Assembly (NCBI GenBank): GCA_900016865.1
Contig: FIZI01000006.1
Location: 212,427-276,426, forward strand
Direction: 5' to 3'
Source of the DNA: an uncultured Clostridia bacterium
GTDB lineage: Bacteria; Bacillota; DTU014
DNA: 64,000 nt
Shown piece after piece: positions 45,927-54,650 of the stretch. A model generated the notes under the pieces. It made no database searches and had not been told where the DNA came from. It saw only the letters and a list, made by a program, of their open reading frames with translations. The first letter of the stretch is position 1. Every line of letters begins with the position of its first letter. A program made the position numbers and the translations under genes.

Positions 45927-48227
45927 ATGTACTCACTGTTTGCGGGTGAGTTCAGAAAGGACGTCATCCGTGCGGTAGTGGTCGCTGTCGTAGCTGCGTC
46001 AATAGTCGCGTCCGTGGTCGCTCTCGCAGCTGACCGTTACTTCGGAGACACTGTTTCCGGCCTGATCGGTGAGTACGGTGAGTATGATCTCCAGCTGATA
46101 GTCAGAGAAGACATGGCTGATACAGCACTGGAGCAGATCAGGGCCATAACGGACGACAAGTACAGCGGAGTGCGGATCAAGGAGAGCATCTCGCTTTCGG
46201 GCAGGACATATGTGCTGGTTGGCCTTCCCGACAGCATGAGAAATGCTGAAGACATCCGCGGGTTTCCTGTACAGTTCGTCAATGTCCCCGGTTACTTGGG
46301 TTACGGGGTGATGATAGAACCAAGAGTTGAGATTACCGGCATAGACTCACCCGATGTTCGGGAAATGCTGATTCGCAGGTGCGAACAGGTCCCGGGGGTT
46401 TGGTTCGCGTTCGAACACCACGGGAACGTCGCTATTGTGTTTAGAGACTCAAACGTGATAGAGCAAGCAACTGAGACGATATCACAACTGCTGGACAGCT
46501 ACACTCTTGTCGATGTCAGGTTTCCCATGTCAGGGCAGATAGATGACCTGCGCGCAGTAGAAGAGCAGATGGCTGCGGCGATCGCTGAGAGGTTCGGAGA
46601 GAGGGAGATGATACCGTCCTCGACGATCAAGGATGAGGGGCTGGGCGATCTGACCACTGCCCTGTCTGAGATCAGGCGGTTTCTTAGCTACTATGCAACC
46701 ACTATAGAGATCACAGGTGTGGCCAAGGAGCTTGATATTGGACAGCACGTGGCACTGACCGCCCGCGATGAGAGCAGCGAAAACTCGCCTCAGATCATTG
46801 CAATGGTGATTGACGTCGGCGAGGAGAGTTACAAGGCAGTCGTTACTCAGGGCGAGGTTGTCGACAGACAGGAGTACAGTGTCTACGAGATAAGCGGCAC
46901 TACTGCCGGCGATTGGCTGGGGCACGCACAGGCTGTCAGCGAGATAAGGAGACTCGAGCATTCACTTGACAGCGGCATCGAGCTTGTCGACGGGTTATCG
47001 GAGGCGGCAGAGGAGATCGACAGGTCAATAGCTGCTGTAGGGCGTCTTGTCGACAACTACTGGAACCTGATTGCAAGCCTCCACAGTGTCAGACAGAATC
47101 TTCAACAATTTGAATCATTGATGGATTCGCCTCACGCAAAGGCGTTTTACATGTCACACGCAGATCAGCTTGTATCGGCGTTGAAAAGGGCGAAGAGCTT
47201 GGTCAATGACGTCAGTGCCGGGCTATCCACAGTCAGTATTGCAGCTTCAGCTGTGCCGATTGAGGAGAGCACTTCGCAAGGCTTGACTAAGGCGGTCGCA
47301 ACTCTTCAGCAGTGGCAAGATACGCTGTCGGGCTACGGTGCAAGTATCGACGCTTTGACCTCCGTTCTCGAAGACGGCAACCAGGCACAAGCATTTGTGC
47401 GCGAGCTTGCAGGTATGACCGAGTCTGCGCTTGAGGCGCTGTACAGCCTGGAAGTGGATCAGTTTGTCGATTTGCTGGCCGGCTTGTCCTCAAGTCTGGA
47501 TTCGATCAGTGATGTTGACATGGAAGCGATATATTCAGAACTTGTGCACATCAAGGAGTCATTGCCTGCGCTGGACGATGAGGAAATTGGGAGATCGATC
47601 AGACTGATTGACAGCTACCTGGGGGGACAGGTGATTCCGGGGGACAGAGTTCAGTTGGTCATATCCGGGGATCTGCCGGAGGAATCCGTAAAGCAGGTGG
47701 TCAGACGTGAACTCAAGGAGCAGAAGCCTGTAGTGACTGTATCATCTCTCGGAACCATTCAGCCGGGCGTGAGGACGCAGGTGCTGCGGGTACTTGGAGA
47801 AGTCAGAGCAACAATCGCCGCGCTTGCAGCTCTGGTCTTGACGGTCTTGATCTTGTTGCTAGACCATTCAGCAATCATGACAGTGCTAAAGAAGACTGAC
47901 GCGCGGCGGTCTGTAGCGGGAGGGAAAAAGGTGCGTTTAGGCCCCGTTTATGCAGGCTTGCTCGGGGCGGTTATCCTCTCGGCTACCATGGTCGGCGCTA
48001 AGGGCTCAATACCCTTTGTCGGGCCTTGGGCTGTCTTCTTCATCGGGGCAGGCATAGGCCTTTGCATTTATGCGTTGGCAGATAGGGTCAGTCCGGTCAA
48101 CCTGGACGAGGTGGCGGCGGGAGTAGCGATGGGACTGCCCTACCATCAGGTCATGCGCGACATTGTGATTCCTTCAGGACGACCCGGTTTGATGAGCACT
48201 CTCAACAAGTTTGAGGTTTCGCTGTAG
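45927..48227 (+). CDS. Unrecognised ABC-type membrane protein, FtsX/MacB-like topology with large extracytoplasmic domain
   Basis: I do not recognise the family. The 766-residue protein has one N-terminal helix (~15-36), a ~580-residue soluble part, and three C-terminal helices (~629-646, 671-690, 697-718). The last 45 residues are cytoplasmic and contain EVAAGVAMGLPYHQVMRDI with IVIPSGRPGLM, an EAA-like coupling loop as in ABC permeases. The soluble part starts with a MacB/FtsX-like mixed region (~37-310) and continues with a long helical, probably coiled-coil region (~340-570). A partner ATPase gene follows 13 bases later. GAGGAGGGG at 45913-45921 supports the ATG; the 154 bases upstream show only weak promoter-like elements. 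Its place between lptA and lpxC suggests an envelope role (inference). Confidence 0.6.
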   Translation: MYSLFAGEFRKDVIRAVVVAVVAASIVASVVALAADRYFGDTVSGLIGEYGEYDLQLIVREDMADTALEQIRAITDDKYSGVRIKESISLSGRTYVLVGLPDSMRNAEDIRGFPVQFVNVPGYLGYGVMIEPRVEITGIDSPDVREMLIRRCEQVPGVWFAFEHHGNVAIVFRDSNVIEQATETISQLLDSYTLVDVRFPMSGQIDDLRAVEEQMAAAIAERFGEREMIPSSTIKDEGLGDLTTALSEIRRFLSYYATTIEITGVAKELDIGQHVALTARDESSENSPQIIAMVIDVGEESYKAVVTQGEVVDRQEYSVYEISGTTAGDWLGHAQAVSEIRRLEHSLDSGIELVDGLSEAAEEIDRSIAAVGRLVDNYWNLIASLHSVRQNLQQFESLMDSPHAKAFYMSHADQLVSALKRAKSLVNDVSAGLSTVSIAASAVPIEESTSQGLTKAVATLQQWQDTLSGYGASIDALTSVLEDGNQAQAFVRELAGMTESALEALYSLEVDQFVDLLAGLSSSLDSISDVDMEAIYSELVHIKESLPALDDEEIGRSIRLIDSYLGGQVIPGDRVQLVISGDLPEESVKQVVRRELKEQKPVVTVSSLGTIQPGVRTQVLRVLGEVRATIAALAALVLTVLILLLDHSAIMTVLKKTDARRSVAGGKKVRLGPVYAGLLGAVILSATMVGAKGSIPFVGPWAVFFIGAGIGLCIYALADRVSPVNLDEVAAGVAMGLPYHQVMRDIVIPSGRPGLMSTLNKFEVSL

Positions 48228-48240
48228 GGAGGGAGGACTC

Positions 48241-48966
48241 ATGCTCAGTGTCAGAGGCCTTAGCAAGAGGTTTGACGACAAGCAGGTCTTGGACGGAGTC
48301 AGCTTTAGTGTGGACAAGGGAGAGACCCTGGTCATAACCGGTCCCAGCGGATCAGGGAAGTCAACAGCTCTGCGCTGTATCAATCGCTTGGTGGAACCTG
48401 ATTCGGGTACAATACTCGTGGGCGGGCTTCCTATTTGTGAGCTCGACAGCGATGAGTTGGTTGAGGCGCGGCGCAAGATCGGGTTCGTATTTCAACGTTT
48501 TAACCTGATCGAAAGACTGACCGCCCTGGAGAACGTCGCACTTCCGCTACTGGCTAGAGGAGTGCCGAAGGACGATGCCCTAATCAAGGCGGCTTCAGCT
48601 CTAGAACGCGTCGGCCTGACAGCTGACGCGAGTAAGCTGCCAAGCGAGATGAGCGGCGGCCAGCAGCAACGGGTGGGGATAGCGCGGGCGCTTGTAGGCG
48701 ACCCAGAGGTCATGCTCTGGGACGAACCGACCGCATCGCTGGATCCTATCCTGGCAGGAGAGATCTTGGACCTGATGCGCGAGCTGGCTTGTGAGCACGG
48801 TAAGACCATGGTGATGGTGACTCACGAGGTAAGGTTTGCACTTGAGGTCGCGGACAGGGTCGTGCTTCTTGAGTCCGGCCGGGTAGTCGAGCAAGGCACG
48901 CCGCAGGAGGTTTTCTTGAGCCCAGCCACGGCACTGGGAACTCTGTACGGCAGGCTGGTGAATTAG
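48241..48966 (+). CDS. ABC transporter ATPase, GlnQ-like, partner of the 45927 protein
   Basis: A 241-residue ATPase with Walker A (GPSGSGKST), Q-loop (FVFQRFNLIERLTALENVALPLL), signature MSGGQQQRVGIARAL, Walker B (MLWDEPTASLDP) and the H-loop (MVTHEVRFA). The Q-loop region and the LFLSP-like tail resemble polar-amino-acid (GlnQ) ATPases, but the gene has no solute-binding protein and its only neighbour permease is the unusual 45927 protein. ATG 48241 follows AGGGAGGGAGG. It probably powers that protein. Confidence 0.85.
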   Translation: MLSVRGLSKRFDDKQVLDGVSFSVDKGETLVITGPSGSGKSTALRCINRLVEPDSGTILVGGLPICELDSDELVEARRKIGFVFQRFNLIERLTALENVALPLLARGVPKDDALIKAASALERVGLTADASKLPSEMSGGQQQRVGIARALVGDPEVMLWDEPTASLDPILAGEILDLMRELACEHGKTMVMVTHEVRFALEVADRVVLLESGRVVEQGTPQEVFLSPATALGTLYGRLVN

Positions 48967-49088
48967 GTTAAGGTGCGTTGGCAGGTTGTTCGGTAGATGA
49001 GTGTCGTAGGTGGAGTCTAGAGGATATTGAGTGTATTCGTCGAATGTCGACAGGAGGTCTTGTTGAGCCTCGTTTTGGGAGAGACTGT

Positions 49089-49928
49089 ATGGCCACTCAG
49101 AAGACTTTGAAGGACAGCGTCGTGCTTCGAGGCATCGGCCTGCACACCGGTATTGAGGTTACCGCACAGTTGAGCCCTGCAGATCCGGACAGCGGCATTG
49201 CCTTCGTCCGCTCTGACGTAGAGGGAGACAACGTTATACTTGCAAATCCGACTAATGTCGTAAGCACGGACAGAAGCACGGTCCTTGGCTTCAACGGAGT
49301 ATGCATCCACACTGTCGAACACGTTATGGCAGCCCTCTATAGCGAGGGCATAACCAACTGCCGGATAACAGTATCTGCCGGTGAGCTGCCGATTCTTGAC
49401 GGCAGCGCAGCTCCGTTTGTCGAGGCCATTCGCGACGCGGGCTGTGTAGACCAAGGCATCCCAGCCCGCGTGGTGCGCGTGACTTCTCCTACGTTAGTAG
49501 AGCAGGGATCCAGTCTCATAGCTGTCTCTCCGAGTGACGTGTTTTCTGTCACTTTCGTAGTATCATACCTAGGGACGCCTGTCGGGGTCCAGATAAGCGA
49601 GTTTACTGAGGGAGTAGACGATTTTGCTCAGGCAATTGCTCCAGCACGAACACTTGGGTTTTCGTGGGAGGTAGAAGAGCTACTGTCCAGAGGCTTGGCG
49701 CAGGGGGCCAGCCTTGAGTGCGCAGTCGTAGCCGATCACTCCGGGTATCTGACTGACCTCAGATTTGCCGACGAAGTTGCACGTCACAAGATACTGGATA
49801 CAGTTGGCGACCTGTATCTCTTGGGAGTTCCCAGAATGCGAGTGGTGTGCGTAAGGAGTGGTCATCGGTTGAACAACGAGCTTTGCCGAAAGCTCCTCTC
49901 AGAAGGCCTTATCGATTGCTCACGGTAG
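49089..49928 (+). CDS. lpxC: UDP-3-O-acyl-N-acetylglucosamine deacetylase LpxC
   Basis: Zinc enzyme for the committed step of lipid A synthesis. The 279-residue protein has all active-site residues: E77 and H78 in HTVEHVMAAL, zinc ligands H233 and D237 in ARHKILDTVGD, and H260 in VRSGHRLNNEL. It is shorter than E. coli LpxC (305). ATG 49089 follows GGGAGA; in-frame codons from 48978 lack family features. It starts the lpxC-fabZ-lpxA group. Translation is not obviously coupled to the ABC ATPase upstream (122-base gap). Confidence 0.96.
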   Translation: MATQKTLKDSVVLRGIGLHTGIEVTAQLSPADPDSGIAFVRSDVEGDNVILANPTNVVSTDRSTVLGFNGVCIHTVEHVMAALYSEGITNCRITVSAGELPILDGSAAPFVEAIRDAGCVDQGIPARVVRVTSPTLVEQGSSLIAVSPSDVFSVTFVVSYLGTPVGVQISEFTEGVDDFAQAIAPARTLGFSWEVEELLSRGLAQGASLECAVVADHSGYLTDLRFADEVARHKILDTVGDLYLLGVPRMRVVCVRSGHRLNNELCRKLLSEGLIDCSR

Positions 49929-49963
49929 AGCCGACTGCGCCGGACTGCTTAGGAGGGCGTTGT

Positions 49964-50416
49964 ATGTACGAGGTCCCCATGGATGTTAGTGCTATCAAGG
50001 AGATCCTGCCTCACCGCTACCCGTTTCTCCTGATCGATCGGGTAATCGAATTGGAACCGGGAAAGCGGGCTGTTGGGATTAAGAACGTCACGGCTAATGA
50101 GAACTATTTCAGCGGTCACTACCCGGATATGCCAATCATGCCGGGAGTGTTGATCCTTGAGGCGATGGCTCAGCTTTCTGGTATAGCCTTGATGACGTGC
50201 CATCCGCTTACACCTGACATGATCCCCTTGTTTGCGGGGGCGGACAGAGTGAGATTCAGAAAGGCTGTTGCACCTGGAGACCAACTGCGTCTTGAGACTG
50301 AGGTGGAGAAGGTCCGCAAGCGCATGGCAAAGGTCAAGACGTCTGCGTTCGTAGAAGGCGATTTGGTAGCTGAGGGAGTCCTTGCTTTCGCGTTTATGGA
50401 TCGCAGTGAACAGTAG
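49964..50416 (+). CDS. fabZ: (3R)-hydroxyacyl-ACP dehydratase FabZ
   Basis: Dehydrates 3-hydroxyacyl-ACP in fatty acid elongation, competing with LpxA/LpxD for that pool. The 150-residue hot-dog-fold protein has catalytic H52 in GHYPDMPIMPG and E66 in LILEAMAQLSG, plus the start pattern ILPHRYPFLLIDRV. ATG 49964 follows TAGGAGGG; ATG 49979 is an alternative. The lpxC-fabZ-lpxA order is common in diderm Firmicutes and other phyla. Confidence 0.96.
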   Translation: MYEVPMDVSAIKEILPHRYPFLLIDRVIELEPGKRAVGIKNVTANENYFSGHYPDMPIMPGVLILEAMAQLSGIALMTCHPLTPDMIPLFAGADRVRFRKAVAPGDQLRLETEVEKVRKRMAKVKTSAFVEGDLVAEGVLAFAFMDRSEQ

Positions 50417-50452
50417 GCCGTCAGGTTGCTGCAGAAGATGGGAGGTCGGTTA

Positions 50453-51256
50453 ATGAGCGCAAGCGATGGATTGACGCGTCCGACGAGAGTGCACCCGACA
50501 GCAGTTGTCGCTCCCGGTGCTCAACTTGGCCAGGGCGTGGAGATCGGCCCACATGCTGTCATCGGTGAGAACGTGTCAATAGGCGATGGAACTGTCGTAG
50601 GGCCGGGAGCGGTGATCGAGGGATGGACTACGATAGGTAAGAACTGCCGTGTCGGTACAGGTGTCTGTCTTGGAGGCCGTCCTCAAGACTACAAGTACAA
50701 GGGAGAAAAGACGTTCCTAAAGATTGGCGACAACAACGACATCAGGGAGTACGTCACCATGCACCGGGGAACCGCTGATGGCAGAGGCGAGACTGTGGTT
50801 GGCAGCGGTTGTCTGTTCATGGCGTATTCTCATGTTGCGCACGATTGCGTTGTAGGCGATGGCGTCACGATAATCAACAGCGCTCAGCTAGCAGGGCACT
50901 GTGTTGTCGAGGACTACGCTGTCATTAGCGGCCTTGCGGGCGTCCATCAATTCTGTCGCGTCGGCAAGATGGCCATGGTCGGCGGTATGACTAAAGTTGT
51001 AAAGGACGTCCCTCCATTCATGTTGGTAGATGGAAACCCTGCAAGTGTAAGGGGGATCAATGTAGTCGGCCTGCGAAGGCACAACGTCCCCCCGGCCGTC
51101 AGAGAGCAGATTAGGCAGGCATACCGCATCCTCTGCAAGTCCAGGCTTTCTGTATCTCATGCGATCGAGCGAATGATGGAAGAACTGCAGAGAAGTCCTG
51201 AAATAGACCATTTGATCGATTTCCTGAGGTCATCGGCTCGGGGTGTCATGAGATGA
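50453..51256 (+). CDS. lpxA: UDP-N-acetylglucosamine acyltransferase LpxA
   Basis: First enzyme of lipid A synthesis: 3-O-acylation of UDP-GlcNAc. The 267-residue protein has left-handed hexapeptide repeats (IGPHAVIGENVSIGDGTVVG), the substrate segment GGRPQDYKYKGE, catalytic H130 in AYSHVAHDCVVG, and the helical C-terminus beginning GINVVGLRRHNVP. ATG 50453 is preceded by GGGAGGTCGG. Ends 119 bases before lpxI. Confidence 0.96.
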   Translation: MSASDGLTRPTRVHPTAVVAPGAQLGQGVEIGPHAVIGENVSIGDGTVVGPGAVIEGWTTIGKNCRVGTGVCLGGRPQDYKYKGEKTFLKIGDNNDIREYVTMHRGTADGRGETVVGSGCLFMAYSHVAHDCVVGDGVTIINSAQLAGHCVVEDYAVISGLAGVHQFCRVGKMAMVGGMTKVVKDVPPFMLVDGNPASVRGINVVGLRRHNVPPAVREQIRQAYRILCKSRLSVSHAIERMMEELQRSPEIDHLIDFLRSSARGVMR

Positions 51257-51260
51257 CCAA

Positions 51261-51354
51261 CTGCAGATCAGGTGGTCTGCAGATTGCCTGGTTGGGGAAG
51301 TCGATATGAAACTTGCGCTGTGTTGGCTAGGCGAAACTATGTTACCGTCTAGCC
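51261..51354 (+). promoter_or_regulatory. Two hairpins in the lpxA-lpxI gap
   Basis: First stem CTGCAGA/TCTGCAG (51261-51267/51276-51282, 8-base loop) starts 5 bases after the lpxA stop. Second stem GGCTAGGCG/CGTCTAGCC (51325-51333/51346-51354, one G-U, 12-base loop) ends 21 bases before the lpxI start and is followed by TTTCAATT. The second could be a partial terminator or a translation control element for lpxI. Confidence 0.4.
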
Positions 51355-51375
51355 TTTCAATTGAGGGTGAGGCCG

Positions 51376-52176
51376 ATGAGTACACTGGCATTGTTTGCTG
51401 CTTCCGGTAGACTTCCTCTGTTACTCGCCGAGGAGGCGTGCAGGCAGGGGTACAAGCTGATAGCCTTTGGCGTTACTCCCATGGTAGAGGCAGGCGTGAG
51501 GCGGTTCGCAGACTGCTACTTTGAGATCGGGCTTGGACAGCTTCAGCGATCGATAGACATCTGCAAGGCACATGGCGTATCTGACATAGCGTTTGCCGGG
51601 AAGATCGAGAAGAAGGCTCTGTATGGCAGCCTGGATCTTGATGATCGTATGCGGTCTGTCTTTGCGGCAGCCGGAGGATTCGGAACCGACGAACTAATGA
51701 GAGCATTGGTTGCAGAGTTTGAATCAGAAGGGTTTGCAGTGATTAGCCAGATCGACCTTGGATCTGCCTTCCTCGCCAGGAAAGGCGTTATGACTTCTCG
51801 AAGCCCCAGCAATGAGCAGATGAGAGATATCGAGTGGGGACTTGAGGCGTTGCGAGTCATGGGGCCCCTCGATATCGGCCAGTCAGTTGTAGTTAAGCAG
51901 CGAGTCGTAGTTGCTGTGGAGGGCGTGGAAGGAACAGACCAGGCTATACTTCGCGGAGGTTCGCTGGCAGGCGGAGAGGCCGTGGTTGTAAAAACCCCAA
52001 AGCCGGGCCAGGATCTTCGGTTTGATGTCCCGACTGTAGGTGAGCGGACAATACTGTCAATGCACTCGGCCGGGTGTTCGGTGCTTGCAGTTCAAGCTGG
52101 ATCGACGTTCATCCTTGACCAGGACAGGGCTGTTGAGCTTGCAGACAGGTGTGGCATATGCATCATAGGCGTGTAA
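51376..52176 (+). CDS. lpxI: UDP-2,3-diacylglucosamine pyrophosphatase LpxI
   Basis: Cleaves UDP-2,3-diacylglucosamine to lipid X and UMP, replacing LpxH. The 266-residue protein matches the LpxI (DUF1009) family: LFAASGRLPLLLAEEACRQGY, GKIEKKALYG, the central RSPSNEQMRDIEWGLE, and KTPKPGQDLRFDVPTVG in the C-terminal domain. ATG 51376 follows GAGGGTGAGG. It sits next to lpxB, which uses its product. Confidence 0.94.
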   Translation: MSTLALFAASGRLPLLLAEEACRQGYKLIAFGVTPMVEAGVRRFADCYFEIGLGQLQRSIDICKAHGVSDIAFAGKIEKKALYGSLDLDDRMRSVFAAAGGFGTDELMRALVAEFESEGFAVISQIDLGSAFLARKGVMTSRSPSNEQMRDIEWGLEALRVMGPLDIGQSVVVKQRVVVAVEGVEGTDQAILRGGSLAGGEAVVVKTPKPGQDLRFDVPTVGERTILSMHSAGCSVLAVQAGSTFILDQDRAVELADRCGICIIGV

Positions 52177-52218
52177 CCACAGTCGGCCTTGAAGTGACTT
52201 CTTCCTGGAGGTGGGTTC

Positions 52219-53379
52219 GTGTCGTATAGAGTTGCGGTCATCGCCGGCGAAGCGTCCGGGGACATGCACGGCGCAGCTCTTGCCCAAAACCTCAGGTCGC
52301 TCGATCCCGACATAGTGCTTGAGGGTATTGGCGGCGAGCGGATGAGAGATGCCGGAGTCCGTACGTGGCATGATCCAACCAGGTTGAGTGCAGTCGGCCT
52401 TGTTGAGGTCCTTGGCAAGATCGTGACATTCAAGCGGCTCTTTGACGCAACACTCAAGTCCATAATCGAGATGCGCGCCGACGTTGTGGTCCTTATCGAC
52501 TATCCGGGGTTCAACATGAGATTGGGCGAGCGGCTGCATGCACTAGGGATACGGTGCGTGTATTTCATTCCACCCACTGCCTGGGCTTGGGGCAGAAAGC
52601 GTGCAAACAAGGTTGCCGCGTTTGCCGACAAGGTGCTCTCTATATTCCCATTTGAGGTTGATGTCTACAAAGGCGCCGGAGCTGACGTGGAATTCGTAGG
52701 CCATCCGCTTCTTGATCAGATCGACCGAACGTCCGTTTCGGAGGGCGGGCGAACGACTAGAGAGGGCACGAGAGTCCTTGGGCTCTTTCCCGGTAGTAGA
52801 GGCCAGGAAGTGGATGCTTTGCTTCCTACGATGCTGCAGTCCGCCAGGCTGATCCTTGAGCGTTTCTCCGACGTAGAAATAGAGCTTTCTGTAGCTCCAA
52901 CAGTTGACCGTAGCCGTGTGGTCAAGCACGTGTCGGATTCGGGGCTCAGCGTTAGGTTTCACACAGGCAACGCCACTTCACTGATGCAACGCTGCTTCTG
53001 CGGAGTGGTAGCCTCCGGGACTGCCACACTCGAGGCGGCACTCATAGGTATGCCTATGGTGATCGTTTACAAGGTCTCGCGGTTGACAGCCGCGATATAC
53101 CGAAGGTTGATCACAGTTCCCTCTGTAGGGTTGCCCAACATCATCTTAGGCCGTCGTGGAGTACCTGAGCTCATTCAAGAGGACTTCACTCCTGTGCGTG
53201 TAGCTGATGAGGTCATTCGGTATTGCTCTGACTCAGAGTACTACGATCAGGTCGTCTCAGACCTTGCTTCTATCAGGGGCCTGCTCGGTGAGCCGGGGGC
53301 GGCTCGCAGAGCAGCTGAGGCCGTCTTGTCAGTAGTGCGTGGCGGCAACGGGGAGGTGGCTGGTCGGATTGAGGCCTGA
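52219..53379 (+). CDS. lpxB: Lipid-A-disaccharide synthase LpxB
   Basis: GT19 glycosyltransferase joining lipid X and UDP-diacylglucosamine into the disaccharide. The 386-residue protein has IAGEASGDMHGA at the start, the DYPGFNMRLGERL and PPTAWAWGRKRANKV segments, FVGHPLLDQI and LFPGSRGQEV. GTG 52219 follows CTGGAGGTGGG. It overlaps the next gene, an LpxB-like paralogue, by about 11 bases. Confidence 0.95.
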   Translation: MSYRVAVIAGEASGDMHGAALAQNLRSLDPDIVLEGIGGERMRDAGVRTWHDPTRLSAVGLVEVLGKIVTFKRLFDATLKSIIEMRADVVVLIDYPGFNMRLGERLHALGIRCVYFIPPTAWAWGRKRANKVAAFADKVLSIFPFEVDVYKGAGADVEFVGHPLLDQIDRTSVSEGGRTTREGTRVLGLFPGSRGQEVDALLPTMLQSARLILERFSDVEIELSVAPTVDRSRVVKHVSDSGLSVRFHTGNATSLMQRCFCGVVASGTATLEAALIGMPMVIVYKVSRLTAAIYRRLITVPSVGLPNIILGRRGVPELIQEDFTPVRVADEVIRYCSDSEYYDQVVSDLASIRGLLGEPGAARRAAEAVLSVVRGGNGEVAGRIEA

Positions 53380-54628
53380 AGTCGTCTTCTTTTCCAACGG
53401 ACCCGGTGAGGTCGCCGGATGGCTCTCTCCAGTGTTGCGCTGTCTCTGCTCGAATCCAGCCTCTAGGCCGAGATTAACTGTGATGGTGCCTCCATGTGAC
53501 TTCGCCAGCGGCCGCGAGGCCGGCCTGATAGAGAGCAAGTTCGAGGTCGATCAGATCGTCGATCCTCGCAAGTACCTGAGGTCGCTTCTGCTTGGCCCAC
53601 GCGCCTCAGGCCTTGTATTTGAGTCTAGACGCGGCGTAGTCGTCCATCTTGGAGGGGACCATTTTCAGTCAGGCCTTATGGCAAAGAGATTGGGATTTGC
53701 GGCTATCGCGTACACTGAGGGTAAGATGCATCACAGGCACTTTTTTCAGCTTATAGTTACTGATTACATTGAGTCCAAAAAGAGACTGGTTGCGGCGGGC
53801 GTGCCTGAAGAGCAGGTGGTTGTCATCGGCAATTTGATGGTTGATGCGGTCGCTGTCCACTGTGACCGTTCGTCCATTGCCCAATCAGCAGGCCTCGACC
53901 TGAGCTCGCCTGTGGTAGGCCTTCTCCCCGGCAGCAGGCCCGGGTGGCTGGACCTCACTCTGCATCTGTTCTTGGCAGCCGCAGATCTCGTTGCTGCAGG
54001 CAGTGGCGAGATTCAGTTCATACTGCCCCTCGCACCGACGATCACCTGGGAGGATGTTGCAGCTACAACAAAGCGGTTGGGAGTATCGCTCGTGGTAGGC
54101 AGAACTGGCAATCATTCCTCCGATAGCCGATGGGGTCACATAATCACCAGTAGCGGAACAAAGATCGCCGTAGGGGCGTCTAACAGGTATGATATAATGA
54201 ACTGCATGGACGTGGCTGTCACTTTGCCCGGGACAAACACAATGGAGCTTTCGGCACTGGGTATTCCGATGGTGGTGGTTGTCCCTTTGAACGAGCCTCG
54301 GAAAATCCCGCTTGAGGGACTTGCCGGCCTTATCGGCGGGATCCCGGTCGTCGGGCCTTTGGTCAAGTCGAAGGCAGTGAGCAGGCTGGCACAGAGGACT
54401 ACGTTTGCATCTCTTCCAAACCGGAGGGCGGGCGAGCATGTAGTCCCAGAAGTCATCGGGCGTTTGACACCCCAGGACATAGCAGGGCCGTTGCAGGAGT
54501 TGCTGCACTCGCCAAGTGAGCGCGAGCGGATTGCAGAGCGCCTGAAGGAGATAGCCGGGCCTCCGGGCGCAGCCCGCAGGCTGGCTGACCTGATCATGGA
54601 CAGATTTGCGTCTCCTGGCAATAGCTGA
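53369..54628 (+). CDS. LpxB-like glycosyltransferase of unknown acceptor
   Basis: A 419-residue protein with the GT-B layout of LpxB: FFSNGPGEVAGWLSPV near the N-terminus (compare GEASGD), LGGDHFQSGLMAKRLGF, VIGNLMVDA, and LLPGSRPGWLDLTLH. Middle and end sequences differ clearly from LpxB proper, and it lacks PPTAWAW. It could use a related glycolipid, but substrate and product are unknown. The TTG start at 53369 is placed by GGAGGT at 53352-53357; GTG 53339 is possible. It is not KdtA, whose motifs are absent. Confidence 0.6.
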   Translation: MRPEVVFFSNGPGEVAGWLSPVLRCLCSNPASRPRLTVMVPPCDFASGREAGLIESKFEVDQIVDPRKYLRSLLLGPRASGLVFESRRGVVVHLGGDHFQSGLMAKRLGFAAIAYTEGKMHHRHFFQLIVTDYIESKKRLVAAGVPEEQVVVIGNLMVDAVAVHCDRSSIAQSAGLDLSSPVVGLLPGSRPGWLDLTLHLFLAAADLVAAGSGEIQFILPLAPTITWEDVAATTKRLGVSLVVGRTGNHSSDSRWGHIITSSGTKIAVGASNRYDIMNCMDVAVTLPGTNTMELSALGIPMVVVVPLNEPRKIPLEGLAGLIGGIPVVGPLVKSKAVSRLAQRTTFASLPNRRAGEHVVPEVIGRLTPQDIAGPLQELLHSPSERERIAERLKEIAGPPGAARRLADLIMDRFASPGNS

Positions 54629-54650
54629 TACCCGGAAAGGAGTGAGCACG

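Noticed and set aside
45927..48241. Frameshift or missing C-terminal helix in the unusual ABC membrane protein
   Set aside because: The EAA-like loop is followed within 12 residues by a stop, and the partner ATPase starts 13 bases on with a clean ribosome site, so there is no room for lost helices.
53369..54628. KdtA (Kdo transferase)
   Set aside because: The N-terminal GEASGD-like segment and overall pattern follow LpxB; KdtA motifs are not present.
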